Made by a program: the position numbers and the translations under genes | Origin: Merdimmobilis hominis | GTDB taxonomy: Bacteria > Bacillota > Clostridia > Oscillospirales > Ruminococcaceae | Assembly: GCF_900104615.1 (NCBI RefSeq) | Contig: NZ_LT629939.1 | Span: 556,819-597,882, forward strand | Length of the DNA stretch: 41,064 nucleotides | Reading direction: 5' to 3' | Notes under the pieces: generated by a model | What the model saw: the letters and a program-made list of their open reading frames with translations, nothing else | Databases searched by the model: none | What the model was told of the DNA's origin: nothing | Shown here: in pieces, positions 34,993 to 41,064 of the stretch | Layout of the letters: every line of letters begins with the position of its first letter | Numbering within the stretch: position 1 is the first letter of the stretch

Positions 34993-35394
34993 TTATTCTT
35001 CTACATAGATGAGATTGCTCACATAAGGACGCTTCCCAGAGAGCACCTCATCATAGAAATTCTGTTTCCAGTCGATATAGGCAACACTATCCTCCAGTTC
35101 CCGGATTGACTGGCGGAGCAATTCTTGTTTTTGGGCGAGCATCACCTTTCTTTGCGGGATGGAGGACGGCCCTTTCAAACACAAATCCAGGTATGATTTC
35201 ATTTCCTGTATGCTCATGCCACACTTCTTTAAGCAAACGAGATCCTTAATCCACTTCAAATCCTTTTCATCAAAGATGCGCCGGTTGTTTTTATCCCGTT
35301 TGACATTGGGAATCAGCCCTTCATTGCAGTAGAACTTTAGGGCCTGATATGTTAGGTCTGCCTCCTTGCAGACCTGCATCATGGTGTAAATCAT
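34993..35394 (-). CDS. MerR-family transcriptional regulator
   Basis: 133 residues: MerR helix-turn-helix and wing (MQVCKEADLTYQALKFYCNEGLIPNVKRDKNNRRIFDEKDLKWIKDLVCLKKCGMSIQEMKSYLDLC), then a long dimerisation coiled coil (QRKVMLAQKQELLRQSIRELEDSVAYIDWKQNFYDEVL). The short C-terminus has no drug- or metal-binding domain, as in small redox or aldehyde-type MerR proteins. The start is ATG 35394 with GGAGG 5 bp upstream; a longer frame upstream runs through the operator region. It diverges from the EFR1-type gene, whose promoter has the 19-bp spacer and dyads expected for a MerR target. Confidence 0.9.
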   Translation of the reverse strand: MIYTMMQVCKEADLTYQALKFYCNEGLIPNVKRDKNNRRIFDEKDLKWIKDLVCLKKCGMSIQEMKSYLDLCLKGPSSIPQRKVMLAQKQELLRQSIRELEDSVAYIDWKQNFYDEVLSGKRPYVSNLIYVEE

Positions 35395-35444
35395 GGTAGC
35401 CTCCAGCTTCTTCACAGAAAATTCAAGTTTTTTTGAAAAACCTC

Positions 35445-35490
35445 TTGACCGATTGTAACAATCGGAATTTATAATCGATGGTAACAATCG
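35445..35490 (+). promoter_or_regulatory. MerR-type promoter (19-bp spacer) with two operator copies
   Basis: TTGACC (35445-35450), a 19-bp spacer and TATAAT (35470-35475) drive the gene at 35560. The dyad CGATTGTAACAATCG (35450-35464) fills the spacer; a near copy CGATGGTAACAATCG (35476-35490, one mismatch) lies directly after the -10. Overlong spacers with a central dyad are the hallmark of promoters that MerR proteins untwist to activate. Confidence 0.82.
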
Positions 35491-35559
35491 ATTGAATCCA
35501 CCCGATTATAACAGAAATTCATTTGCGCTGCAAGTTTTTGGAAGAAAGGAGATAGATTT

Positions 35560-36333
35560 ATGGTTTTCTATTTTACGGGAACTGGCAACAGCCTGTATGT
35601 GGCAAAACAACTGGAGGGGAGCCCCATCAGCATTCCACAGGTAATGCGGCAAGAGAACATGGCCTTTGCAGCAGATGCCATCGGTGTGGTTGCTCCTGTC
35701 TATGGCCACGAAGTGCCTCCTATGGTGAAGGAGTTCTTGAAAAAGGCAACTTTCCAAACAGAGTATTTCTACATGATCCTTACTTATGGAAACCGGCATG
35801 GCGGTGCCGCCGAACTGGCCCATCAGCTTTGCCGGCAATGCGGCATTCCGGTAGCCTATATCAATGTGGTGCTGATGGTAGATAATTGGCTGCCCAGTTT
35901 TGACATGGGGGAACAAATGCTGCTGGATAAACAGGTGGAGAATCAACTGGCCCATATCTTGGCGGATATAAAAATCCGCCGACATTGGATTTCTCCTGTG
36001 ACCGATCGGGACCGGGCAGCCCACCAAGAGTTCCTGGACCGCATGAGCCAGATGCCACCAGACACATGGCAACACCTATTGCGCATGACGGAAAGCTGCG
36101 TGGGTTGTGGGATTTGTGAGAAGGTGTGCCCCTCCGGCTCTATCCATATGGTGAATGGCAAGGCGGGGCATACGCCTGGACATTGTCAAACGTGTCTGGC
36201 CTGTGTCCATGCCTGCCCCCACAAAGCCATTCAGCTGACGGTCCAGGAGAAGAACCCCCAGGCCCGCTACCGCAATGAGCACATCTCTTTGGAGGAAATC
36301 ATTCAGGCCAATTTCCAAGATATATCTCATTAA
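35560..36333 (+). CDS. EFR1-type flavodoxin/ferredoxin fusion protein
   Basis: 257 residues. The N-terminal flavodoxin-like part begins MVFYFTGTGNSLYVAKQL, with the FMN phosphate loop TGTGNS, and continues with VVAPVYGHEVPPMVKEFL and YMILTYGNRHGGAAELA. The C-terminal part is a two-cluster ferredoxin: Cys180/183/186/190 in CVGCGICEKVC and Cys209/212/215/219 in CQTCLACVHAC, both followed by Pro. It is a cytoplasmic electron carrier or reductase with unknown partner. AAAGGAG precedes ATG 35560 by 8 bp. It is controlled by the divergent MerR gene; two decayed gene fragments follow immediately downstream. Confidence 0.9.
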   Translation: MVFYFTGTGNSLYVAKQLEGSPISIPQVMRQENMAFAADAIGVVAPVYGHEVPPMVKEFLKKATFQTEYFYMILTYGNRHGGAAELAHQLCRQCGIPVAYINVVLMVDNWLPSFDMGEQMLLDKQVENQLAHILADIKIRRHWISPVTDRDRAAHQEFLDRMSQMPPDTWQHLLRMTESCVGCGICEKVCPSGSIHMVNGKAGHTPGHCQTCLACVHACPHKAIQLTVQEKNPQARYRNEHISLEEIIQANFQDISH

Positions 36334-36335
36334 AA

Positions 36336-36473
36336 ATGAGCCAGCTGGAATCCAAAGTGGAGACTGCTCCCCAAGTGCTGCGCCAGGTAGCGGATACCTG
36401 CAATATCATCAAGTGCAATCCCCGCGAATTGAGCAGAGATGATATTTATGAGATCCTCTGCGAATGTTTATAA
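36336..36473 (+). pseudogene. Remnant: C-terminal end resembling iron-containing alcohol dehydrogenase
   Basis: A 45-codon open frame directly after the EFR1-type gene. Its end, VADTCNIIKCNPRELSRDDIYEILCECL-like in pattern (key residues D..C..NPRE....DI..IL), resembles the C-terminus of type III Fe-dependent alcohol dehydrogenases, which end in A..D.C...NPR..T..DI..IL. None of the NAD or iron-binding parts are present. It is best read as a truncated relic, perhaps left by a deletion that joined it to the EFR1 gene. It might also be an unrelated small protein, as no ribosome site precedes it. Confidence 0.45.
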
Positions 36474-36488
36474 GAGGGAGCACACAAA

Positions 36489-36746
36489 TTGAATGCCCTG
36501 CATGGCAAAATTGCCGGCCCGTTTATGGGAATGCCATCTGTGCAGGCGATCAGTGAGGAGTATGGCCAAATTCGCGCTGCATATCAAGCGGATGTTTGTC
36601 TGTATGGTACCATAACCACAAATGCTCCGTACGCCAATGACATCATTTTGGAATACTTATCAACCCATCTAATTATCGGCGCCGAATTTCTGGGGCAGTG
36701 CTATTCCCCATCCAGCCCATACACCTTTAAAAGGCCCAGGAAGTAG
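36489..36746 (+). pseudogene. Fragment of a RibD C-terminal/dihydrofolate-reductase-like protein
   Basis: A TTG-initiated frame encodes LHGKIAGPFMG, then SEEYGQIRAAYQADVCLYGTITTNAPYAND, which matches the N-terminal third of RibD_C/DHFR-fold reductases (usual pattern SxDGKIxGxF...EYxxIRxxYxxDAxLYGxxTxxxYAD). After about residue 55 the similarity stops and the reading frame runs into sequence antisense to the next gene. The first residues of the family (the strand before DGKI) are missing. GAGGGAG lies upstream but the protein cannot be complete (85 versus about 200 residues). Treated as a decayed gene. Confidence 0.6.
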
Positions 36747-36988
36747 CTGTTGGTCAGCTTTTTCCCCAACAGCTCGTTAAATTTGTGGGATTTTGCCTTC
36801 CCTGCCCTGCGCAGGGTTTCCAGCTCCCCGGAGAGCTGCACCTGCTGGGCTGCCAGCATTTCACACAGTTCTTCCAGTTTGGCCAGCTTCTCCACCGCTG
36901 GGCCGGTATATCCGCCCTCCACAGCTTGTACCGCTCCCTCATCCACCCATGGGAAATCCCCTTCCAGGCGTTTGGTCATCCGCTCCAT
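36701..36988 (-). CDS. Small protein of unknown function, coiled-coil type
   Basis: 95 residues from ATG 36988, which has GGAGTG 5 bp upstream (a TTG at 37009 is a weaker alternative). MTKRLEGDFPWVDEGAVQAVEGGYTGPAVEKLAKLEELCEML is followed by a heptad-like helix (QQVQLSGELETLRRAGKAKSHKFNELLGKKL) and NSYFLGLLKVYGL. Similar small proteins are, to my knowledge, found in mobile and phage-derived regions of Clostridia, but no other mobile gene is here. Its 3' end overlaps the RibD-like fragment on the other strand, so it may have arrived when that gene was broken. Confidence 0.6.
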   Translation of the reverse strand: MERMTKRLEGDFPWVDEGAVQAVEGGYTGPAVEKLAKLEELCEMLAAQQVQLSGELETLRRAGKAKSHKFNELLGKKLTNSYFLGLLKVYGLDGE

Positions 36989-37085
36989 GTTCACTCCATC
37001 CTTTCTCAATTAACACCTATATTCGGCAGGGTTGTGCGGGGACGGCAGTTCCAATGGCACCAGCCATCCCCTGTTTCGCAAAAAA

Positions 37086-37108
37086 AGAGCCGCATATAAG
37101 GCGGCTCT
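37086..37108. terminator. Terminator between spoIIR and the small unknown gene
   Basis: AGAGCCGC / GCGGCTCT stem with an ATATAAG loop and A/T-runs on both sides. On the minus strand it lies 90 bp beyond the spoIIR stop. Confidence 0.82.
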
Positions 37109-37197
37109 TTTTATTATACTACATTGTAAGGGCGGAATGTCCGGGAAAGATCCCCCGGCATCCTCTGCTTTTTCGAATTTGTGCACCCGCCCGGAGG

Positions 37198-37782
37198 TTA
37201 CCGGTTCTTTTGCAGGGATTCCCACCACTCCACTAAGGCAAAGCGGGGTTCATAGGTGGGGGTTCCAAGGCTGTAGATCTCCTCCTCCAACGGGGTCTCC
37301 TGCCGCGGCTGCGCCGCGGGGACGCACAGGGGCGGGAACATGACGCACCACCAGTTCTTTCCCTTCCCTTCGCCGATTTCCAGCCGGATGGCCTCATATT
37401 CCCCGGCGGGCAGGGCAAACCCGGTATAGCTTCGGGTGGTGAAGTACATCCGGGTCAAGCTTGCCTTTACCGGGTACGAATACCCCCGGGCGGCGATTTC
37501 CTTCCGGGCGGTCTCCTCCATCTGGGGGAGCAGTTCCTCGGCCAGGGCGCGGGCTTCCGCCTGGGTCATGGGGCGGGAGAATTCCTTCCCCCATTGGGTG
37601 AGGACCGCATCCCGCACCGCCAATTTCAGCTGCTGGTCCTCTGCCGAATCAGAATTGGCCAAAATGTGCAGCCGCAGCGTCTCCTGCCGGATCTCCTGGC
37701 ACTCCCCGGCAAAAGCGGTCATCCCGCTCAGCAGCACCGAAAGCACCAAACCGATGGCCATCGCCCATTCCCAACGTTTCAT
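37198..37782 (-). CDS. spoIIR: Stage II sporulation protein R
   Basis: 194 residues. An N-terminal secretion signal (KRWEWAMAIGLVLSVLLSGMTAFA) is followed by the conserved LRLHILANSDSAEDQQLKLAVRDAVL and, near the end, GKNWWCVMFPPLCVP, both diagnostic of SpoIIR. It is made in the forespore and secreted into the intermembrane space, where it triggers SpoIIGA to process pro-sigma-E in the mother cell. A forespore-type promoter lies directly upstream (37819-37847). Ribosome site is within GGAAGGCGGGA. Confidence 0.93.
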   Translation of the reverse strand: MKRWEWAMAIGLVLSVLLSGMTAFAGECQEIRQETLRLHILANSDSAEDQQLKLAVRDAVLTQWGKEFSRPMTQAEARALAEELLPQMEETARKEIAARGYSYPVKASLTRMYFTTRSYTGFALPAGEYEAIRLEIGEGKGKNWWCVMFPPLCVPAAQPRQETPLEEEIYSLGTPTYEPRFALVEWWESLQKNR

Positions 37783-37818
37783 AAAAAGTCCCGCCTTCCT
37801 GTCAATTGTTTCCAGTGA

Positions 37819-37847
37819 CAGTATGGGCGGGATTTTGCACTCTATTC
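37819..37847 (-). promoter_or_regulatory. Forespore sigma (F/G-type) promoter of spoIIR
   Basis: Minus strand: GAATA (37847-37843), 17-bp gap, CATACTG (37825-37819). This fits the overlapping sigma-F/sigma-G consensus (G[HW]ATA, then CATAnTA) with one mismatch, and overlaps the ispE stop codon. The predicted start is about 30 bp before the ATG. spoIIR is a known sigma-F gene in Bacillus. Confidence 0.6.
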
Positions 37848-38733
37848 ATTGGCCATCCAATTGCACCAAGTGCGCCCCTTGGGCGCAGGGCCGGGCCACA
37901 AACACCCCTTGGCAGAGGGGGGCTAACCATTCCCGGGCAGATTGGGCGGCGGATTCCTCTTCGAACAGCCCCACCACCGCCGATCCGGAACCGGTCATCA
38001 CCGCACCCAGCGCCCCCTGCTCCAAAAGGAGCCGCTTCAGTTCCGAGATGATGGGCAAACCTGCGGCGGGTTCCAAGACATTGTACAGGTGCTTGGCGAT
38101 TTTGGGGAGCTTGCGGGACCAGATAGCCATTTCCATCCGCTGGGTGTCGGGGTGGCGGGGGATGCCCAACTCATCTGCCCGGCGGAAAGCCGCGGCGGTG
38201 GAGACCCCTTCCCAGGGTTTTGCGATGACCAAAAAGCAGTCGGGCAGCGCCGGGAGAATCCGAAATTCCTCCCCAATTCCCCGGGCGATGACCACCCCGC
38301 CCCGCAGGCAGAAGGGCACGTCCGCTCCCAAGGGGAGTGCCATCGCCTCCAGTTCCTCCAAGGGGAGCCCAGTGCCACACAGGGCGTTGAGGGCCACCAG
38401 AACTGCGGCCGCGTCGGCGCTCCCCCCGGCGAGGCCCGCCTCCATAGGGATCCGTTTTTCGATGGCGATATCCGTCCCCTGTGCCGGCAACCCTGTCCTC
38501 TGGTAAAAAATCCGGGCCGCCCGCACCGCCAAATTTCCCTCGTCCAAGGGGACCATCTGGTCGTCGCACTCTACCCGGATTCCCCTCCCGGAATGGAGGG
38601 TCACCGTCACCCGGTCGCAGAGATCCGCCGCCAGGAGGATCATCTCCATCTCATGGTAACCGTCCGACCGCCGCCTGGTGATATCCAGGGTCAGATTCAC
38701 CTTGCAAGGGGCCAAAACCACCGCTTGTTTCAT
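37846..38733 (-). CDS. ispE: 4-diphosphocytidyl-2-C-methyl-D-erythritol kinase
   Basis: 295 residues, GHMP kinase family, MEP pathway of isoprenoid synthesis (phosphorylates CDP-methylerythritol at the 2-position). PCKVNLTLDITRRRSDGYHEMEMI, the ATP loop IPMEAGLAGGSADAAAVL and the C-terminal AVMTGSGSAVVGLF are the three GHMP motifs. The start is ATG 38733 with GGGGAG 7 bp upstream; a GTG one codon earlier is possible. It is likely transcribed from upstream (yegP-like or tmcAL region). Confidence 0.95.
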   Translation of the reverse strand: MKQAVVLAPCKVNLTLDITRRRSDGYHEMEMILLAADLCDRVTVTLHSGRGIRVECDDQMVPLDEGNLAVRAARIFYQRTGLPAQGTDIAIEKRIPMEAGLAGGSADAAAVLVALNALCGTGLPLEELEAMALPLGADVPFCLRGGVVIARGIGEEFRILPALPDCFLVIAKPWEGVSTAAAFRRADELGIPRHPDTQRMEMAIWSRKLPKIAKHLYNVLEPAAGLPIISELKRLLLEQGALGAVMTGSGSAVVGLFEEESAAQSAREWLAPLCQGVFVARPCAQGAHLVQLDGQ

Positions 38734-38780
38734 CACTTTTCTCCCCCCATACCCATATTCTATTCCACCCAGGCAGACTG

Positions 38781-39161
38781 TTACCGCTCCACCTGGATCA
38801 GCACTGCCTCTGGGGCGTTGCGGCCGATGCTGCGGATGCCGCCCAAGCAGCTCACCTTGGTTTTATACCCCTCGCTCACCGCGATGATCTCCCCGCCCAC
38901 AGCTTTAAGGCGGAAACGGTATTCCCCCGCCCTATCCCGGTAGACTTCAAACTTGGGGTTCGCCTTTGCCTCATACCCCTGGGCGGTTTGGTCCTCCACC
39001 TCCGCCAAAGCGTTTTTCCGCACACTTTCCACCCCTGTTTTACAGTTCTCCAGGGATTTGTAGTTTTCGCTGGTGGCGATTACCTGTCCGTTGGTGGCTA
39101 GAAGGTTAAACCGGTAAGCGCCGGATACCGTCTTCTTGAGGATAAATTTTCCACTTGCCAA
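38781..39161 (-). CDS. YegP-like protein with two DUF1508 repeats
   Basis: 126 residues. Two tandem DUF1508 repeats: GKFILKKTVSGAYRFNLLATNGQVIATSENYKSLENCKTGVESVRKNA and PKFEVYRDRAGEYRFRLKAVGGEIIAVSEGYKTKVSCLGGIRSIGRNA. The fold is a small alpha/beta domain of unknown function. The start codon is TTG 39161, with GGGGGAG 6 bp upstream; no ATG is available nearby. It lies between ispE and tmcAL and has a promoter-like sequence upstream. Confidence 0.88.
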   Translation of the reverse strand: MASGKFILKKTVSGAYRFNLLATNGQVIATSENYKSLENCKTGVESVRKNALAEVEDQTAQGYEAKANPKFEVYRDRAGEYRFRLKAVGGEIIAVSEGYKTKVSCLGGIRSIGRNAPEAVLIQVER

Positions 39162-39203
39162 TTTTTTCTCCCCCTCAACCTGGAAAATGCCGCTTTACCC
39201 TGT

Positions 39204-39232
39204 ATTATACCGGGCAAAAACCAAATGCACAA
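39204..39232 (-). promoter_or_regulatory. Promoter candidate for the YegP-like gene (and ispE)
   Basis: Minus strand: TTGTGC (39232-39227), 17-bp spacer, TATAAT (39209-39204), about 43 bp before the TTG start. Confidence 0.6.
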
Positions 39233-39254
39233 GGTCTTTTCTGAGGGGGGGGAC

Positions 39255-40457
39255 TCAATCCTTTGCCTTTGTCAGGATCACCGGTTTGTGGGTGTACTCC
39301 CAGCCGCAGGGACGGGGGGACTGCAACCCAAGGGCGTATTGATCCCCGGCCTTTGCCTCCAAGGCGGCAAACCGGGCAGCTGCATCCCCCAGCTGTTCCA
39401 ACCGCGCCAGGGAGTGGGAGATGGGCAGCCGGGCAGTTTTCGCCGCCTTTGCCAAGATCTCCCGGCCCCGCCCATTAAAGCCCAGCACCCGCAGGTAGGG
39501 CGGAGGCAGGCGGCACAAATCCCCTTCCACCCCCAAAAAGGCGGCCAAGGCCAGCCTTCGCATCCGGGCGTGGGAATACCGCTTGGCCTTACAGAGGCTG
39601 TAGAACTCCGATAAATTCCCCGCCTGGCGGGAGGCGGCGTAGAGCCGGTTTTCCAGCCCCTCTGAGAGGTCGGGTCCCTGGGCAAACGCCTCTATGGAGA
39701 GGGTCCGCAGGCCGGAAAGCTCCATCCACTGCCACCGTTCCCGGTCCAGAACCCGGCCCTCCGCCCTGGCCTGTTTATATACCCCGTGGACTTGCTGGGG
39801 GAGGTAGGGCAGAACCGCCTCCAGCCCATCCTCCCACCGGGCCCGCAGGAAAGAGGCGCTGGCAAAGCCGTCCTCCCCGATTCCACCGTCGTGGCCGGCC
39901 CCCTTTCGGGCCACCGCCACCGGCCGGATGGGGGAGCCCAGCCGCCCCAGCTGGCGCAGGTACTCCACTGCCAGGATGTCGTTGGGCCGGCGAAGGGCGT
40001 CCCCGGCTTCTCCCCAGCGCTCCCGAACCGCCTCTTCCCGGGCAGCGGCAAAGGAAATCCCCTCCGCCATTCTCTCCCGGACCGCTTCATAGACCTCCGG
40101 GTCCTCTACCGCCCGGGCCGCCCTTTGCAGGGCGGGGAGATCCCCTGACTCGCATCCGAACCCCAACAGATCCACACAGCCCAGCCCCTCCAGGAGGGAG
40201 ACCGCCCCAAAGGCGAACCGTTCCGCTGTGGCCGCCCCATAGGGAAGAGGAAGTTCTAAAATCAAATCCGCCCCACAGAGGAGGGCTGCCTCTGCCCGGG
40301 TCCATTTATCCAGGAGGGCCGGTTCCCCCCGCTGGACAAAATTGCCGCTCATCACCACCGCGATGTGGGTTGCCCCAGCCTGGCGCAGCTCCATCAGCTG
40401 GTAGGCGTGGCCGTTGTGGAACGGGTTGTACTCCGCCACCACCCCGCCGATCCTCAT
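39255..40457 (-). CDS. tmcAL: tRNA(Met) cytidine acetate ligase
   Basis: 400 residues, YlbM/TmcAL family. It uses ATP and acetate to form acetyl-AMP and N4-acetylate the wobble cytidine of elongator tRNA-Met. The HxGH nucleotidyltransferase motif is in GGVVAEYNPFHNGHAYQL, followed by VVMSGNFVQRGEPALLDKWTRAEAAL and AADLILELPLPYG-like segments. AAGGAGG precedes ATG 40457. It is divergent from acetate kinase, which produces acetate and ATP from acetyl phosphate, a metabolically fitting pair. Confidence 0.93.
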   Translation of the reverse strand: MRIGGVVAEYNPFHNGHAYQLMELRQAGATHIAVVMSGNFVQRGEPALLDKWTRAEAALLCGADLILELPLPYGAATAERFAFGAVSLLEGLGCVDLLGFGCESGDLPALQRAARAVEDPEVYEAVRERMAEGISFAAAREEAVRERWGEAGDALRRPNDILAVEYLRQLGRLGSPIRPVAVARKGAGHDGGIGEDGFASASFLRARWEDGLEAVLPYLPQQVHGVYKQARAEGRVLDRERWQWMELSGLRTLSIEAFAQGPDLSEGLENRLYAASRQAGNLSEFYSLCKAKRYSHARMRRLALAAFLGVEGDLCRLPPPYLRVLGFNGRGREILAKAAKTARLPISHSLARLEQLGDAAARFAALEAKAGDQYALGLQSPRPCGWEYTHKPVILTKAKD

Positions 40458-40489
40458 GAAACTCCCCTCCTTCTCTCCCCCGCCTGTGC

Positions 40490-40526
40490 AGCCCCCTCGG
40501 AGCCGAGGGGAATCGGGGCTTTTTTC
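40490..40526 (+). terminator. Terminator-like hairpin upstream of ackA
   Basis: AGCCCC / GGGGCT outer stem, inner CCTCGG / CCGAGG hairpin and a TTTTTT tail on the plus strand. It lies in the divergent spacer, before the ackA promoter and after the tmcAL start, so it does not end any annotated plus-strand gene. It may stop a short antisense or upstream transcript. The remaining 40458-40664 spacer contains the ackA promoter. Confidence 0.55.
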
Positions 40527-40546
40527 GCCCTGCTAAGGGGAAACGC

Positions 40547-40575
40547 TTGAATTTTTCCCAGTATTGTAATAATAT
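40547..40575 (+). promoter_or_regulatory. ackA promoter
   Basis: TTGAAT (40547-40552), 17-bp spacer, TAATAT (40570-40575); predicted leader about 80 nt. Confidence 0.65.
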
Positions 40576-40664
40576 AGAATAGTATCCTATGGTGTCAAGC
40601 CAGGGACCGGATTCCCCTTCCGGGGACCCCGCCATTGTAAAAAATAGTAGGAGGATTTCACCCG

Positions 40665-41064
40665 ATGAAAGTATTGGTTATCAACGCAGGCAGTTCTTCC
40701 CTGAAATACCAGCTGATGGACATGTCCGACGAGTCTGTCCTGGCCAAGGGCCTCTGTGAGAGAATCGGCATCGACGGCCGCATTATCCACAAACTGCCCG
40801 ATGGAAGAAAAGTTGAGCTGGACTGCAACTTCCCCACCCACACCGAGGCTTTTGAAAAACTGACTGAACTGCTCACCACCGGCGAGTATAAAGTGGTAGA
40901 CAGCCTGAAAGAGATCGACGCAGTTGGCCACCGCATGGTTCACGGCGGCGAAAAATTCACCAAGTCCGAGCCCATCACCGATGAGCTGCTGGCCGCTTAC
41001 GACGCCCTTTCCGACCTGGCCCCCCTGCACAACCCCGCCGGTGTCAAGGCGGTCAAAGCCTGCC
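40665..41064 (+). CDS. ackA: Acetate kinase, N-terminal part (gene runs off the window)
   Basis: The first 133 residues are inside the window. MKVLVINAGSSSLKYQLMD is the conserved ASKHA phosphate-binding start, and VGHRMVHGGEKF with the downstream LAPLHNPAGVKAVKAC (acetate/phosphate site, HNP) identifies acetate kinase, which makes ATP and acetate from acetyl phosphate and ADP. AGGAGG lies 10 bp before ATG 40665. No pta gene is visible upstream; the gene continues past base 41064. Confidence 0.96.
   Translation, partial: MKVLVINAGSSSLKYQLMDMSDESVLAKGLCERIGIDGRIIHKLPDGRKVELDCNFPTHTEAFEKLTELLTTGEYKVVDSLKEIDAVGHRMVHGGEKFTKSEPITDELLAAYDALSDLAPLHNPAGVKAVKAC

Noticed and set aside
35395-35487. N-terminal extension of the MerR gene upstream of 35394.
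   Set aside because: It would be translated from the operator/promoter region and has no ribosome site, while GGAGG precedes ATG 35394.

Overview
The window comes from a moderately GC-rich, endospore-forming Clostridium-class Firmicute, most likely from the Oscillospiraceae/Ruminococcaceae side. The evidence is an alpha/beta-type SASP gene, spoIIR, a non-mevalonate isoprenoid gene (ispE), strong AGGAGG ribosome sites with several TTG starts, a Na+-type F-ATP synthase c subunit, and many rho-independent terminators. No transposase, phage structural gene, CRISPR array or rRNA was seen. The sequence is chromosomal housekeeping DNA with small accessory islands. LAYOUT. 1-2.4 kb: tail of a 2-hydroxyacid dehydrogenase, an M20 amidohydrolase (-) and an Fe/Mn superoxide dismutase (+). 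2.5-4.7 kb: a collagen-like (GPT/GAT repeat) surface protein with a C1q/BclA-like C-terminus, followed by a smaller unknown protein that starts with the same MNIYR residues; these are candidate spore-surface proteins. 4.9-7.2 kb: a two-gene operon of a gate-domain membrane protein and a metal-dependent amidohydrolase. 7.4 kb: a small zinc-ribbon protein. 7.9-13.1 kb: a MarR-regulated RND efflux operon (marR, lipoprotein adaptor, RND pump) with matching 12-bp palindromes in both promoters. 13.5-15.9 kb: a large secreted wall-anchored beta-helix-like protein. 16.1-18.9 kb: a BlaI/BlaR1-type repressor/metalloprotease pair with an unusual large sensor domain. 19.2-24.9 kb: tRNA-Gln(CTG), a pyrB that carries a PyrI-like zinc tail, thioredoxin with a potentially bistable leader, an unknown protein, an SASP, a small secreted peptide, a hairpin-rich repeat-like spacer, an ATP-grasp protein and a DUF1275 membrane protein. 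25.0-32.2 kb: the complete F-type ATP synthase operon on the minus strand (atpZ-I-B-E-F-H-A-G-D-C). 32.2-32.7 kb: a 525-bp gene-free stretch with an orphan promoter and terminator (possible ncRNA). 32.7-36.3 kb: malQ, an Rrf2 regulator with cluster-type cysteines, and a MerR regulator divergent from an EFR1-type flavodoxin/ferredoxin with a textbook 19-bp-spacer MerR promoter. 36.3-36.7 kb: decayed gene fragments. 36.7-40.5 kb: a small unknown protein, spoIIR (forespore-type promoter), ispE, a YegP-like protein and tmcAL, all on the minus strand. 40.7 kb to the end: the beginning of ackA. HOW THE GENES FIT TOGETHER. The most informative signals are regulatory. Four one-component or membrane-linked regulators (MarR, BlaI, Rrf2, MerR) each sit next to visible palindromic or repeated operators, so each local circuit can be proposed from sequence alone. 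The ATP synthase c-subunit signature points to Na+ bioenergetics. acetate kinase and TmcAL (which also uses acetate and ATP) are divergent neighbours. No wholly unprecedented multi-gene system is evident; the best candidates for something undescribed are the MNIYR surface-protein pair, the BlaR1-like sensor, the trxA leader, and the two structured intergenic regions at 22.7 and 32.4-32.6 kb.
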